From the NCBI RefSeq assembly GCF_000092045.1, contig NC_007761.1, positions 1,491,001 through 1,555,000 of the forward strand: 64,000 nucleotides of DNA, in the 5' to 3' direction. Below the pieces are notes generated by a model that searched no databases, had not been told where the DNA came from, and saw only the letters and a list, made by a program, of their open reading frames with translations. This document shows, one piece after another, positions 1-10,376 of this stretch (the stretch's first letter is position 1; each line of letters starts with the position of its first letter). The stretch is from Rhizobium etli CFN 42 (GTDB lineage Bacteria; Pseudomonadota; Alphaproteobacteria; Rhizobiales; Rhizobiaceae). The position numbers and the translations under genes were made by a program.

Positions 1-1489
1 CGCCGTCGCTGTCGGTGGATTCGATCAGCACGCGGGTGATCGCCTCCGTGCCGCCATTGAGGATGCGCACCTTGAAATCGGCGAGCACCAGATCGTCGAT
101 CTCGTGCTGGTACTTGCCGAAATCCTTGCGCAGCGCCAGGTCGAGCGCGTTGACCGGACCTTCGGCATCGGCAACCGACATCAGCGTCTGTCCGTCGATG
201 GTGATCTTGACCACCGCTTCCGAGACGATTTTCACGCGGCCGAGACTGTCGAAGCGGCGCTCGATCATCACCCGGAAGCCTTCTATGGTGAAGAATTCCG
301 GGATGGTGCCGAGTGTGCGATGCGCCAGGAGCTCGAAGCTCGCATCGGCGCCCTCATAGGCATAACCGATGGATTCACGTTCCTTGACGATCGATATCAG
401 GAGGTCGAGCTTCGGATCGTCCTTGGCGACGGTGATACCTCGCCGCTTCAGCGCATTGATGAAGTTCGCCTTGCCGCCCTGGTCGGAGACCATGACCTTA
501 CGGAAATTGCCCACACTTTCCGGCGGCACATGTTCATAGGTCTTCGGATCCTTCAGCAGCGCCGATGCGTGGATGCCGGCCTTGGTGGCGAAGGCGGACG
601 CGCCGACATAGGGCATCTGGTGGTCAGGTGAGCGGTTGAGCAGTTCGTCGAAAGCATGCGAGAGCCGGGTGAGGTTGAGCAGCCGCTCCTCATCGATCGC
701 CGTTTCGAAACGTGTATTGTAGGCGCTCTTCAGCGCCAGGGTCGGGATCAGCGTGACGAGATTGGCGTTGCCGCAGCGCTCGCCGATACCGTTCAAGGTG
801 CCCTGGATTTGCCGGACGCCCGCCTCGACCGCTGCCAGAGAATTAGCGACCGCCTGGCCGGTGTCGTTATGTGCGTGGATGCCGAGACAGCGGCCGGGCA
901 CGCCGGCGGCGATCACCGCCTCGACGATGGCGCGGACCTCCGGCGGCTGCGTGCCGCCATTGGTGTCGCAGAGCACGACCCAGCGGGCGCCGCTTTCATA
1001 GGCCGTTTTCGCGCAGGCGATCGCATAGGCCGGATTGGCCTTGAAGCCGTCGAAGAAATGTTCGCAGTCGACGATCGCCTCCTTGCCTGCGCCGACCGCC
1101 GCCTTGACGCTTTCGGCGATGCATTCGAGGTTTTCCTCGTTGGTGCAGCCGAGGGCGACAGCGACGTGATAGTCCCAGCTCTTGGCGACGAAACAGATCG
1201 CGTCGCTTTTGGCCTGCAGCAGCCCGGCAATGCCTGGATCGTTGGAGACCGAAACGCCCGCCCGCTTCGTCATGCCGAAGGCGACGAAGGTGGCCCGGCT
1301 GGTGCGCCTCTCGCCGAAAAAGGCGGTGTCCGTCGGATTGGCGCCGGGATATCCGCCCTCGACATAATCGAGGCCGAACTCATCCAGCATGGCGGCGATC
1401 GCGATCTTGTCCTCGACCGAAAAGTCAATGCCGGGCGTCTGCTGGCCGTCCCGGAGCGTGGTGTCGAAGAGATAGATGCGTTCTTTCAT
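1..1489 (-). CDS. cimA: (R)-citramalate synthase, C-terminus cut by window edge
   Basis: Condenses pyruvate with acetyl-CoA to citramalate, or acts as a close isopropylmalate-synthase-family homologue, feeding isoleucine synthesis in the cytoplasm. The reading frame begins MKERIYLFDTTLRDGQQTPG at 1489 behind a GGGAGGA ribosome site and stays open to base 1, giving about 496 residues. The HMGL-like TIM barrel occupies roughly residues 1-270, with the substrate and metal motif DTTLRDGQQ near the start and HAHND near residue 205. The remaining part matches the linker and LeuA-type dimerisation domain; CimA proteins are about 530-540 residues, so some 40 residues lie outside the window. Choice of CimA over LeuA rests on overall sequence likeness and is fairly secure. 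Confidence 0.88.
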   Translation of the reverse strand, partial: MKERIYLFDTTLRDGQQTPGIDFSVEDKIAIAAMLDEFGLDYVEGGYPGANPTDTAFFGERRTSRATFVAFGMTKRAGVSVSNDPGIAGLLQAKSDAICFVAKSWDYHVAVALGCTNEENLECIAESVKAAVGAGKEAIVDCEHFFDGFKANPAYAIACAKTAYESGARWVVLCDTNGGTQPPEVRAIVEAVIAAGVPGRCLGIHAHNDTGQAVANSLAAVEAGVRQIQGTLNGIGERCGNANLVTLIPTLALKSAYNTRFETAIDEERLLNLTRLSHAFDELLNRSPDHQMPYVGASAFATKAGIHASALLKDPKTYEHVPPESVGNFRKVMVSDQGGKANFINALKRRGITVAKDDPKLDLLISIVKERESIGYAYEGADASFELLAHRTLGTIPEFFTIEGFRVMIERRFDSLGRVKIVSEAVVKITIDGQTLMSVADAEGPVNALDLALRKDFGKYQHEIDDLVLADFKVRILNGGTEAITRVLIESTDSDG

Positions 1490-1536
1490 GTCGTTTCCTC
1501 CCGACAGGCGGGTGTTGTTGCACTGCCGATGCTGCG

Positions 1537-1655
1537 CCTCATCCGGCTGCCGTCACCTTCTCCCCCGTTCTGACGGGGAGAAGGCGAATGCCGCACCGTA
1601 TCGCGGGGCACGTCCCCTCTCCCCGCGAGCGGCGAGAGGGCTAGGGTGAAGGGCT
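1537..1655. repeat. RIME-like palindromic intergenic repeat
   Basis: Between cimA and pip lies a GC-rich block with two inverted repeats. The first is CCTTCTCCCC (1556-1565) pairing with GGGGAGAAGG (1575-1584); the second is formed by CCCTCTCCCCGC and the GCGAGAGGG that follows. This composition resembles the rhizobial intergenic mosaic elements (RIME) known from Rhizobium and relatives; the family assignment is from memory. No protein is likely here. It could act as a transcript-end structure for the convergence-free gap between two minus-strand genes. Confidence 0.6.
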
Positions 1656-1665
1656 GCCCAAATGA

Positions 1666-3090
<1,425 letters not shown>

Positions 3091-3101
<11 letters not shown>

Positions 3102-3585
3102 GTGTTTCTCCGAGTGGCCATTGGGAAGTGTCGTGATCCGGGTGCTGATGGTTGCTTGCCGCGATCGCGTCCTCGCGGTCGGGCGTTTCAGGCTCTGCTT
3201 CCACCGGCAGGCCGTCGAGTGCGTGGAACCAGGACATCTTGCGCCCGGTGTTCGATTGCATCACGGGTTTGACCGCACCAGGATCATCAAGCGAGCCGAG
3301 CGCGATGTTGATGAAGTCGGCTTCCGGAATATGGTAGAACAGCGGCGTGCCGCAATCGCCGCAGAAGCCGCGCCGAACGAGATCAGAGGAGCGGAACCAC
3401 TTCGGTTCGCCGCGCGTCAGCTCGAAATGCTCGCGCTTGGCCGCGGCGAGCGGCAGGAAATAATTGCCGGCCGCCTTCTGGCACATGCGGCAGTGGCAGA
3501 TATGGGGATAGCCGAGTTCGCCGCGCACCCGATAACGAACCATCCCGCACTGGCATCCGCCGGTCTGTTCCGTCACTACGCTCAA
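3091..3585 (-). CDS. GFA/CENP-V family zinc-binding protein (copy 2)
   Basis: Second of three tandem GFA-fold proteins, 164 residues. Zinc-site motifs are GGCQCG, CHCRMCQ and FCGDCGTP, and the C-terminal signature is QHPDHDTSQWP. The likely start is TTG at 3585: it has a GGAGG seven bases upstream and its TTGA overlaps the previous gene's stop, whereas the in-frame GTG at 3576 is badly spaced. The C-terminal extension contains DREDAIAAS between the domain and the signature, unlike its neighbours. It is translationally coupled to both adjacent copies. Function beyond the fold is unknown. Confidence 0.86.
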
Positions 3586-4061
3586 GCGCGATCCTCCGGT
3601 GGCCAGACGGACGTATCATGATCTGGATGCTGATAGGAAACGAGTTCATGTAGGAAGGAGCCTGCCGTCAAATCGGCTTCGGTTCGCTCTCCGGGCAGTT
3701 CATGCAGATGATCGACGAAGCCGATCTTGCCTTCCACGCCCCACTGGATACTCGGCGGCAGTTGCGAGGGATCGTCGAAGGCGCCGGCGGCAATCGCCAT
3801 TCCATCCGGAGCCTCGTAGGTCAGTGGCGTGCCGCAATCTCCGCAGAAACCACGCTCGACAAAATTGGAGGAGCGGAACTTTTTTCGCTCTCCGCGCGTC
3901 CACTCGAAATCGGCGCCGCGCACCGAGACCAGCGGCGCATAGTAGGCCCCAAACGCCTTCTGGCACATGCGGCAATGACAGATCGACGAATCCTTGAGCT
4001 CGCCGCTGACGCGGAAACGGATCGCGCCGCACTGGCATCCGCCGGTATAGGTCTCGGTCAT
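3582..4061 (-). CDS. GFA/CENP-V family zinc-binding protein (copy 1)
   Basis: First of the three tandem GFA-fold proteins in transcription order, 159 residues from ATG 4061, which has AAAGGA upstream and overlaps the DUF559 gene stop as ATGA. Motifs are GGCQCG at about residue 7, CHCRMCQ near 28 and FCGDCGTP near 72, then the shared C-terminal signature QHPDHDTSVWP. The three copies are clearly related but strongly diverged, so the duplication is old and the copies probably differ in ligand. The fold binds zinc and in some members glutathione adducts; the true substrate is not known. Confidence 0.87.
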   Translation of the reverse strand: MTETYTGGCQCGAIRFRVSGELKDSSICHCRMCQKAFGAYYAPLVSVRGADFEWTRGERKKFRSSNFVERGFCGDCGTPLTYEAPDGMAIAAGAFDDPSQLPPSIQWGVEGKIGFVDHLHELPGERTEADLTAGSFLHELVSYQHPDHDTSVWPPEDRA

Positions 4062-4426
4062 GGCAGGTCCTTTCCGATGATGCGGATGATATGGCTGCAC
4101 ACGTTGTCGATATCCCGCAGGATATCATCGTTCCAGAAGCGCAGAACGGTCCAGCCGTCCGCCTGAAGACGTTGGGTCCTGATAGGATCGTAGGGGACGT
4201 TCGGGGCGAGGGCGTGCTGCGAGCCGTCTATCTCTACGATAAGGCGACGGCTAGGGCATGCGAAATCAACGATATAACCGGCGATCGGCATCTGTCGACG
4301 GAAGCTGAGGCCCATCAGGCGATGGGCGCGAAGCTCGTTCCAGAGTTTCAGCTCAGCCTCGGTCAGAGCTTTGCGCATGCGCCGAGCGTTCGCCCGCCGT
4401 TGGGGCGGAACTGGTGCATGCGGCAT
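4058..4426 (-). CDS. DUF559 domain protein (restriction-endonuclease-like fold)
   Basis: A 122-residue DUF559 protein, a small family related to very-short-patch-repair and other PD-(D/E)XK nucleases. Visible landmarks are LTEAELKLWNELRA near residue 21, FRRQMPIAGYIVDFAC near residue 40, then the LIVEIDGSQH strand that carries the acidic D/E-x-D/E motif, and a C-terminal GWTVLRFWNDDIL. The ATG at 4426 has AGAGG upstream; the frame runs further upstream only through repeat-derived sequence. Role is unproven; it may nick DNA or be a domesticated nuclease. It heads the overlapping DUF559-GFA-GFA-GFA-pip run. Confidence 0.85.
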   Translation of the reverse strand: MPHAPVPPQRRANARRMRKALTEAELKLWNELRAHRLMGLSFRRQMPIAGYIVDFACPSRRLIVEIDGSQHALAPNVPYDPIRTQRLQADGWTVLRFWNDDILRDIDNVCSHIIRIIGKDLP

Positions 4427-4466
4427 GGCTTGCCTCTCGCGATGACGTGACGGGGCTGCGGCGGCA

Positions 4467-4650
4467 CCCCCCTCTGCCCTGCCGGGCATCTCCCCCACAA
4501 GGGGGGAGATCGGATAGGAGCGGCCGCTCACCCTGATCAAACGCCTCAGTTGGCCGAAGCCACGTGGTGCGCGGTCGATATCTTGGCAAGCGGGCGCGTC
4601 TTGCCGATCTCCCTCCTTGTGGGGGAGATGCCCGGCAGGGCAGAGGGGGG
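4467..4650. repeat. RIME-like element with 45-bp inverted ends
   Basis: A 184-bp element between cysS and the DUF559 gene. Its left arm (4467-4511) and right arm (4606-4650) are inverted copies matching at 44 of 45 positions; each begins with a C run or ends with a G run around the core CTGCCCTGCCGGGCATCTCC. The internal 94 bases show no gene. A second element with the same arms is at 57258-57429, so this is a dispersed repeat. The arms can pair into a very long hairpin in RNA. Confidence 0.85.
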
Positions 4651-4673
4651 TATATCTAGCCGCCCAACCCATC

Positions 4674-6050
4674 CTACCGCTTGACCTCCCACGTCGTCAC
4701 TCGTTCGCCGGTTTCCGGATCTTTGCCGTCCTTAAGCTGGATGCCCTTTGCCCCCAGCTCGTCGCGAATCCTGTCGGCCTCGACGAAATTTTTCGCCTTC
4801 AACACTTCAAGACGCATGGCGACCAGTGCATCGACCGCCGCTGCGAAGGCTTCGTCGATTTCGACTTTCTTCGGCAGCACGCCGAGGAGCACCGCACTTG
4901 CGGCGAAGACGGCATCGTTGCCGGGTTGCGCCAGCGCATGCAGCGCTTGCACGGCGGCGACCGTATTGAGGTCGTCGGCCAGCGCGTTCAGCACGCTCTC
5001 GTCGGGCGCCGCATCGCCGGCTTCCGCCGTCGGCCATTTGGCGAGCAGCCGTTCGGCTTCCTCCAGCCGCTTGATCGAGAAATCGATCGGCTCGCGGTAA
5101 TGCGTCATCAGCATGGCAAGGCGCAGCACCTCGCCCGGCCATTTGCGGCCGCCGAAAGTTTCCGTGTGCAGCAGATCGTGGATGGTGACGAAATTGCCCT
5201 CGGACTTCGACATCTTGCGGCCCTCGACCTGCACGAAGCCGTTGTGCATCCAGACATTCGCCATCACCTCGGTCCCGTGCGCGCAGCGAGACTGGGCGAT
5301 TTCGTTTTCATGATGCGGGAAGATCAGGTCCAGCCCGCCGCCGTGAATGTCGAAGATATCGCCGAGATAGCGCCTGCTCATCGCGGAGCATTCGATATGC
5401 CAGCCGGGCCGGCCGCGGCCCCAGGGGCTCTCCCAGCCGGGCTCGTTATGGCTCGACAGTTTCCAGAGCACGAAATCGCCGGGGTTCTTCTTGTGTGCAT
5501 CGACGGCGACGCGGGCGCCGGCCTGCTGCTCGTCGAGCGGTCGCTTCGAAAGCTCACCGTAATCGGCCATGGATTTGGTGTCGAACAGCACTTCGCCTGC
5601 CGCCACATAGGCATGCCCATTGCCGATCAGCTTCTCGATGATCTGGATCATCTCTGCGATATTGTCGGTGGCGCGCGGCTCGACACTCGGCTCTAGGCAG
5701 CCGAGCTCGGCGACATCGGCGTGAAACTGCGTCTCGGTCTTTTCGGTGACCGCGCGGATCGCTTCATTCAGCGGCAGGCCGGGATGATCTCTCAGCGCCC
5801 GCGCATTAATCTTGTCGTCGACGTCGGTGATGTTGCGGGCGTAGGTCACGTGATCTTCGCCATAGACATGGCGCAGCAGCCGGAACAGCACGTCGAAGAC
5901 GATGACCGGCCGCGCATTACCGATATGGGCGAAATCATAGACGGTCGGGCCGCAGACATACATGCGGACATTCTCGGCATCGATCGGCTTGAAGGCCGAT
6001 TTCTCCCGCGTCAGCGTGTTGTACAGCTTCAGTTCCGGCGTGCGGCCCAT
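4674..6050 (-). CDS. cysS: Cysteinyl-tRNA synthetase
   Basis: Class I aminoacyl-tRNA synthetase charging tRNA-Cys in the cytoplasm. The 458-residue product matches the family length. The zinc and active-site motif [17 protein letters not shown] at about residues 31-47 contains the HIGH-equivalent HIGN, and KMSKSEGN at about 276-283 is the second ATP-binding motif. [17 protein letters not shown], with its zinc-ligand histidines, sits between them. The start is the ATG at 6050. Downstream on the same strand, across a RIME-like repeat, is the DUF559-GFA-pip run; the repeat probably separates the transcripts. Confidence 0.97.
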   Translation of the reverse strand: MGRTPELKLYNTLTREKSAFKPIDAENVRMYVCGPTVYDFAHIGNARPVIVFDVLFRLLRHVYGEDHVTYARNITDVDDKINARALRDHPGLPLNEAIRAVTEKTETQFHADVAELGCLEPSVEPRATDNIAEMIQIIEKLIGNGHAYVAAGEVLFDTKSMADYGELSKRPLDEQQAGARVAVDAHKKNPGDFVLWKLSSHNEPGWESPWGRGRPGWHIECSAMSRRYLGDIFDIHGGGLDLIFPHHENEIAQSRCAHGTEVMANVWMHNGFVQVEGRKMSKSEGNFVTIHDLLHTETFGGRKWPGEVLRLAMLMTHYREPIDFSIKRLEEAERLLAKWPTAEAGDAAPDESVLNALADDLNTVAAVQALHALAQPGNDAVFAASAVLLGVLPKKVEIDEAFAAAVDALVAMRLEVLKAKNFVEADRIRDELGAKGIQLKDGKDPETGERVTTWEVKR

Positions 6051-6372
6051 TTCACTCTCCCAAATGCACGATCAGAAAAATATCGCGACCGGCAGGCCGG
6101 GGCGTTTCGCATCTTGACTATTTGGGAGACGAAAACGGCCAGGCCAGCGCGTGCGCTAGCGAATAATCTTTCCGCAGATAATGCAGATAACCGTTTTCAT
6201 GCCGCGTTTTATGGCGCGGGAATGACGTTTGGTCAAGAGGGGGCGAGGTAGGAGCGGCGACAACTGGAGCGACCTATCCGGTGCGCTGCGTCCCCTGAGG
6301 CTCGTCTGCCATTTTCGTGGCGCAAATCGCGTATAGCCGGTTCGGAACATGTTGAAAATACGGGAGGAATGA
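6051..6372. other. Divergent intergenic region, cysS / GH25 muramidase
   Basis: This 322-bp gap must hold the promoters of cysS (minus) and the muramidase gene (plus). I see no convincing -35/-10 pair, no known riboswitch and no conserved small gene. The only clear element is the GGGAGG ribosome site at 6362-6367 belonging to the plus-strand gene. Confidence 0.5.
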
Positions 6373-7122
6373 GTGGGGAGCGTTGTTCGGTGGACGATCG
6401 GAGCGGCTGCAATTCTGTTGGTCGCATCCGCCGCATATTTCGCATATGATTTCGGCATGCTTCGCTTCAACAATCCGCCCTTGTCGCGCTATCCTATACA
6501 AGGCATCGATGTCAGCCATCACCAGGGCGACATCGATTGGAAGACGGTAGCCGCCCAGCCGAACGTGCGTTTTGCAATCGTGAAGGCGACCGAAGGCGGC
6601 GATCACAGGGATTCAAAGTTTGCCGAGAACTGGCAGCGTGCCGGAGATGCCGGGCTGGTCAGGGGCGCCTATCATTTCTTCACATTCTGCCGCCCGGGCA
6701 GGGATCAGGCGCAGAATGTCCTGGCGACGGTACCGAAGACGCCCGGAACGCTGCCGGTCGCCGTTGATCTGGAGTTTGTCGGCAATTGCAACAAGGTCCT
6801 GACGGTCGAGGAAATGGCGAGGGAAGTGAATGCCTTCGTCACCGAGCTGAAAGGCACCTTTCCGGAAAAGCCGATCTTTTACGTCACACAGGAATTCTTC
6901 GACCAATATCTGAAAGGCAACAAGGCCCGCTTCCCCGAGCATTACCTTTGGCTGCGCAGCGTATTCAACGAGCCGACGCAGGATGCCTGCAGCCGTTGGT
7001 CGATCTGGCAATTTGCCGATAACGGCACAGTCGACGGCATTCAGGGGGCGGTGGATCTCAATGCGCTCTGCCCATCGGAAACGGGTTTTACCCATTTGTT
7101 TCCAGCCGTTGCTGCCAATTGA
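6373..7122 (+). CDS. Membrane-anchored GH25 muramidase (lysozyme family)
   Basis: Predicted N,O-diacetylmuramidase of glycoside hydrolase family 25 acting on peptidoglycan. The 249-residue protein has a hydrophobic N-terminal segment (about residues 7-25) that is either a signal anchor or an uncleaved signal, placing the enzyme in the periplasm. Catalytic landmarks are GIDVSHHQG with Asp46 and VDLE with Asp132/Glu134; GAYHFF and the late WSIWQFAD are also family hallmarks. Translation most likely starts at GTG 6373, since the in-frame triplet just upstream is a stop and GGGAGG lies at the right distance. It stands alone, convergent with the SDR gene. Confidence 0.88.
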   Translation: MGSVVRWTIGAAAILLVASAAYFAYDFGMLRFNNPPLSRYPIQGIDVSHHQGDIDWKTVAAQPNVRFAIVKATEGGDHRDSKFAENWQRAGDAGLVRGAYHFFTFCRPGRDQAQNVLATVPKTPGTLPVAVDLEFVGNCNKVLTVEEMAREVNAFVTELKGTFPEKPIFYVTQEFFDQYLKGNKARFPEHYLWLRSVFNEPTQDACSRWSIWQFADNGTVDGIQGAVDLNALCPSETGFTHLFPAVAAN

Positions 7123-7131
7123 GGCGCCGGC

Positions 7132-7872
7132 CTATTCCGGCAGCCGGTAATCGGCGAGCTTGTTCTCGCGGACGATGAACAATTTACCCGTTTCGGTCAC
7201 GCCGGGGCCGAGCAGCGGCAGGATCGCCTTGGCGACCTCGGAAGGGTGGGGTAGCGTCAGCGGGTCTTCGCCCGGCACGGCCTGCGCCCGCATGGCCGTG
7301 CGCGTTGCGCCGGGATCGACGCTGGTGATGCGCAGCGGCGTCGATTGGGTTTCGCCGGCCCATGTGCGGGCGAGCGCCTCGACGGCCGCTTTTGAGGCGG
7401 AATAGGCGCTCCAGAAGGGGCGGCACTTATGCGCGGCCCCTGACGACAGGATGACGGCGCGGCCGGCGTCCGAGCGGGCGAGCAGCGGGTCGACCGAGCG
7501 GATCAGCCGCCATGTCGCGGTGACGTTGATGGTGATCACCTTTTCGAATACCTTCGCCTCGATGTGGCCGATTGGTGAGATGACGCCGAGCACACCGGCA
7601 TTGGCGACGAGGATATCGAGCTTGCCCCAGCGCTCGAAGATCGAGCCACCGAGCGCGTCGATCGCGTTCATATCGGCAAGGTCGAAGGGCACGAGGGTCG
7701 CGCTGCCGCCGACGGCTTTGATCGCATCGTCGAGATCCTCGAGCCCGCCGACCGTGCGTGCGCAGGCGATCACATGGGCGCCGGCTTTGGCAAGTTCCAG
7801 GGCCGTGAAGTAGCCGATGCCGCGCGACGCACCGGTGACGAGTGCGATCCTGCCCTCAAGATTGATGTTCAT
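7132..7872 (-). CDS. Short-chain dehydrogenase/reductase
   Basis: NAD(P)-dependent oxidoreductase of the classical SDR type, 246 residues from the ATG at 7872. The cofactor motif TGASRGIG lies at residues 13-20, NAG (in LVANAGVLG) follows near residue 86, and the catalytic YxxxK appears as AYSASK. The variable C-terminal loop gives no clue to substrate. It lies just upstream of purF's end region on the same strand but separated from purF's stop by 78 bases, so it may be read from its own promoter or by read-through from purF. The longer reading frame to 7938 has no better start signal. Confidence 0.85.
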   Translation of the reverse strand: MNINLEGRIALVTGASRGIGYFTALELAKAGAHVIACARTVGGLEDLDDAIKAVGGSATLVPFDLADMNAIDALGGSIFERWGKLDILVANAGVLGVISPIGHIEAKVFEKVITINVTATWRLIRSVDPLLARSDAGRAVILSSGAAHKCRPFWSAYSASKAAVEALARTWAGETQSTPLRITSVDPGATRTAMRAQAVPGEDPLTLPHPSEVAKAILPLLGPGVTETGKLFIVRENKLADYRLPE

Positions 7873-7950
7873 CTGTCCGGTTCCGGAATTGCTTGCGAAG
7901 GTGAGGGGCGCAATAGGCCCCTCGGGAACGAAAGTCAAAGCGGCAGCGGC

Positions 7951-9441
7951 TCAGCCGTTGCTGGCAAGCATCGAAAGCTTGTTGCCCATCGACTCGCCGT
8001 TCTTGTCGAGCAGGCGGGTTGGATAGTCGCCGGTGAAGTAGTGGTCGGTGAACTGCGGGCGGGCCGGATTGCGGTCCTCGCCGCCGACGGCGCGGTAAAG
8101 TCCGTTGATCGACAGGAAGGCAAGCGAATCCGCGCCGATATATTTGGCCATGGCTTCGACGTCGGCATATTGATTGGCGAGCAGTTTGTCGGCGTCGGGC
8201 GTATCGATCCCGTAGAAATCCGGGAAGAAGATCATCGGGCTTGCGACACGGATATGGACTTCGCGCGCACCAGCCTCGCGGATCATCTGCACGATCTTCA
8301 GCGACGTCGTGCCGCGCACGATGGAATCGTCGACCAGCACCACGCGCTTGCCTTCGATCATCGCCCGGTTGGCGGAATGCTTCAGCTTGACGCCGAAGGC
8401 GCGGATCTGCTGCGTCGGCTCGATAAAGGTGCGTCCGACATAATGGTTGCGGATGATTCCGTATTCGAAGGGGATGCCGCTTTCCTGCGCATAGCCCAGA
8501 GCCGCAGGCGTGCCGCCATCCGGCACCGGCACGACGACATCGGCATCGACAGGCGATTCCTTGGCGAGGTTCATGCCCATGTTCTTGCGCGTCGTATAAA
8601 CGTTGCGGCCGCCGACGACCGAATCCGGACGGGCGAAATAGACATATTCGAACAGGCAGAGACGCTCCGGCTGTGGCTTGCTGGGCTTGCGGGCATCGAT
8701 GCTGATCGAGCCGTCGGGCTGGATTTCGCAGATGATGACCTCGCCGTTTTCCACGTCGCGGATGAATTTGGCGCCAATGATGTCGAGCGCACAGGTTTCG
8801 GAGCAGAAGATCGGCTTGCCGTCGAGTTCGCCCATGACAAGCGGGCGGATGCCGGTGGGATCGCGCGCGGCAATCAGCTTGGTGCGGGTCATGGCGAGCA
8901 TCGAATAGCCGCCTTCCATCTGGCGGATGGCGTCGATGAACCGGTCGGACGTGGAAGCGTGGCGCGAGCGGGCGATGAGATGCAGCACGACTTCGGTATC
9001 GGAGGTCGACTGACAGATGGCGCCGGTTGCGATGATCTGGCGGCGCAGCGTCAGGCCATTGGTGAAATTGCCGTTATGGGCAATGGCGATGCCGCCTTCC
9101 TCCAACTCGGCAAACAGCGGCTGCACGTTGCGCATCGCCACTTCGCCGGTCGTCGAATAGCGAGTATGGCCGATTGAGATGCTGCCGGGCAGGCGGGCGA
9201 GCGTCATCGGATTGGTATAGTGGTCGCCGACCAGACCCATATGGCGCTCCTGGTAGAAGCGTTTGCCGTCGAAGGAGACAATGCCGGCCGCTTCCTGCCC
9301 ACGATGCTGCAGGGCGTGCAGGCCGAGAGCCGTGAGAGCCGCGGCATCGGGATGTCCCAGGATTCCGAAAACGCCGCATTCCTCATGCAGCGTATCTCCG
9401 TCGAGCGGATCGTCGGTCGGGAAGGAATGGGACTGGTTCAT
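7951..9441 (-). CDS. purF: Amidophosphoribosyltransferase
   Basis: First committed enzyme of purine synthesis: transfers the glutamine amide to PRPP giving phosphoribosylamine. The 496-residue protein carries an N-terminal glutamine amidotransferase class II domain; the nucleophile is Cys22 in HEECGVFGI, implying removal of a 21-residue propeptide as in Bacillus-type enzymes. The C-terminal phosphoribosyltransferase domain shows the PRPP loop VVLVDDSIVRGTTS near residue 370. Start at ATG 9441. The cvpA gene lies upstream on the same strand, the cvpA-purF order also seen in E. coli. Confidence 0.97.
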   Translation of the reverse strand: MNQSHSFPTDDPLDGDTLHEECGVFGILGHPDAAALTALGLHALQHRGQEAAGIVSFDGKRFYQERHMGLVGDHYTNPMTLARLPGSISIGHTRYSTTGEVAMRNVQPLFAELEEGGIAIAHNGNFTNGLTLRRQIIATGAICQSTSDTEVVLHLIARSRHASTSDRFIDAIRQMEGGYSMLAMTRTKLIAARDPTGIRPLVMGELDGKPIFCSETCALDIIGAKFIRDVENGEVIICEIQPDGSISIDARKPSKPQPERLCLFEYVYFARPDSVVGGRNVYTTRKNMGMNLAKESPVDADVVVPVPDGGTPAALGYAQESGIPFEYGIIRNHYVGRTFIEPTQQIRAFGVKLKHSANRAMIEGKRVVLVDDSIVRGTTSLKIVQMIREAGAREVHIRVASPMIFFPDFYGIDTPDADKLLANQYADVEAMAKYIGADSLAFLSINGLYRAVGGEDRNPARPQFTDHYFTGDYPTRLLDKNGESMGNKLSMLASNG

Positions 9442-9574
9442 TTCTGCGGGCCTCTGCTCTCACAAGAATGGATCGGCATTTCCAGTATCATATATCGGAA
9501 ACCTGGCAGCTTTCCGATAGTCATGCTGAACGACATCCGCTGTCAAAGCCCGCTCGCCGGCTCTGAAACGGCTG

Positions 9575-9606
9575 AGGTCCGGCGGAGCTGATGCCCGGCC
9601 GGACCT
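9575..9606. other. Hairpin in cvpA-purF intergenic gap
   Basis: AGGTCCGG (9575-9582) pairs perfectly with CCGGACCT (9599-9606). The 227-bp gap between cvpA and purF (9442-9668) otherwise shows no gene. On the minus strand the hairpin precedes purF and lacks a U tract, so a leader structure or repeat remnant is more likely than a terminator. Confidence 0.4.
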
Positions 9607-9668
9607 TTATTTCACGTCCCGCTCAAATGGCAATTGCCGGACGGCGGGTCAAGCTCTTGAACACTGTG

Positions 9669-10286
9669 TCAATTCGCCGGCTGCTGTGTGCCGCCTGCAG
9701 GCGCGTCTTCCGCCGGAGCCTGATCGGTGGTCGGCGGCGTGGCGCCTTCGCTGCCCTGCGCCGGCGACTGCATCTTATCACGGAAGCTCGCCTGTATCAT
9801 CTGGGCAAATTGCTCCGGCAGGACGGCCTTCAGCTTCACCACCATCGAATCCAGGAAGGGCTTCGACTTGGCCTCGTTGACCCAGGCTGGGCGGTGGTCG
9901 ACATCGACGAGCCAGTTCCAGAAGGCGACGGCAACGACCATCAGCAGCAGGCCGCGCGCCGCGCCGAACAGGAAGCCGAGGGTGCGGTCGAGAGCACCGA
10001 TGCGGCTGTCGATGATGAAATCGGCGATCTTCATGGTGATGAAGGAGATGACGATGAGCGCGATCAGGAAGACGACGGCTGCCGAACCGGCGATCGCGAT
10101 GCGGTCGTCGTCGGTATATTTTTTCGCATAGGGCAGCAGGTAGGGATAGAGATAGTAGGCGGCGGCGGCCGAACCGCCCCAGCTCGCGATCGAGAGGATT
10201 TCCCGCGAAAAGCCGCGGACCATCGCCAGCACGGCGGAGAAGAGCACGACGCCGATGACAATACCGTCGAAAATCGTAATGGGCAT
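9669..10286 (-). CDS. cvpA: CvpA family inner-membrane protein
   Basis: Polytopic inner-membrane protein of the colicin V production family, 205 residues. Four hydrophobic segments are visible at about residues 6-22, 30-47, 65-88 and 103-122, with GFSREILSI and the conserved DRTLGFLFGAARG between them. The C-terminal 40 residues are Pro/Gln/Ala rich and probably disordered. Homologues affect colicin secretion, envelope integrity and bile or acid resistance in enterobacteria; the molecular activity is not known. It is upstream of purF on the same strand. Confidence 0.9.
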   Translation of the reverse strand: MPITIFDGIVIGVVLFSAVLAMVRGFSREILSIASWGGSAAAAYYLYPYLLPYAKKYTDDDRIAIAGSAAVVFLIALIVISFITMKIADFIIDSRIGALDRTLGFLFGAARGLLLMVVAVAFWNWLVDVDHRPAWVNEAKSKPFLDSMVVKLKAVLPEQFAQMIQASFRDKMQSPAQGSEGATPPTTDQAPAEDAPAGGTQQPAN

Positions 10287-10376
10287 GTAAATTCAACTCC
10301 AGGACTGCCGCTCGGCGGCCGTGTCGCGCCTTATCGTGTGCCTCCTATATCATCACCGTTCCCGGCAATGAAAGGA

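Noticed and set aside
4058..4426. DUF559 plus GFA genes as a restriction or anti-phage system
   Set aside because: No methyltransferase, helicase or other defence partner is present, and single DUF559 genes are common in bacterial chromosomes.
4427..4672. N-terminal extension of the DUF559 protein up to 4672
   Set aside because: The extra 82 residues are translated RIME-like repeat; the ATG at 4426 with AGAGG gives the standard family N-terminus.
7774..9177. A 467-codon plus-strand frame opposite purF
   Set aside because: Antisense shadow of purF; composition rich in Asp, Gly, Arg and His with no recognisable motif.
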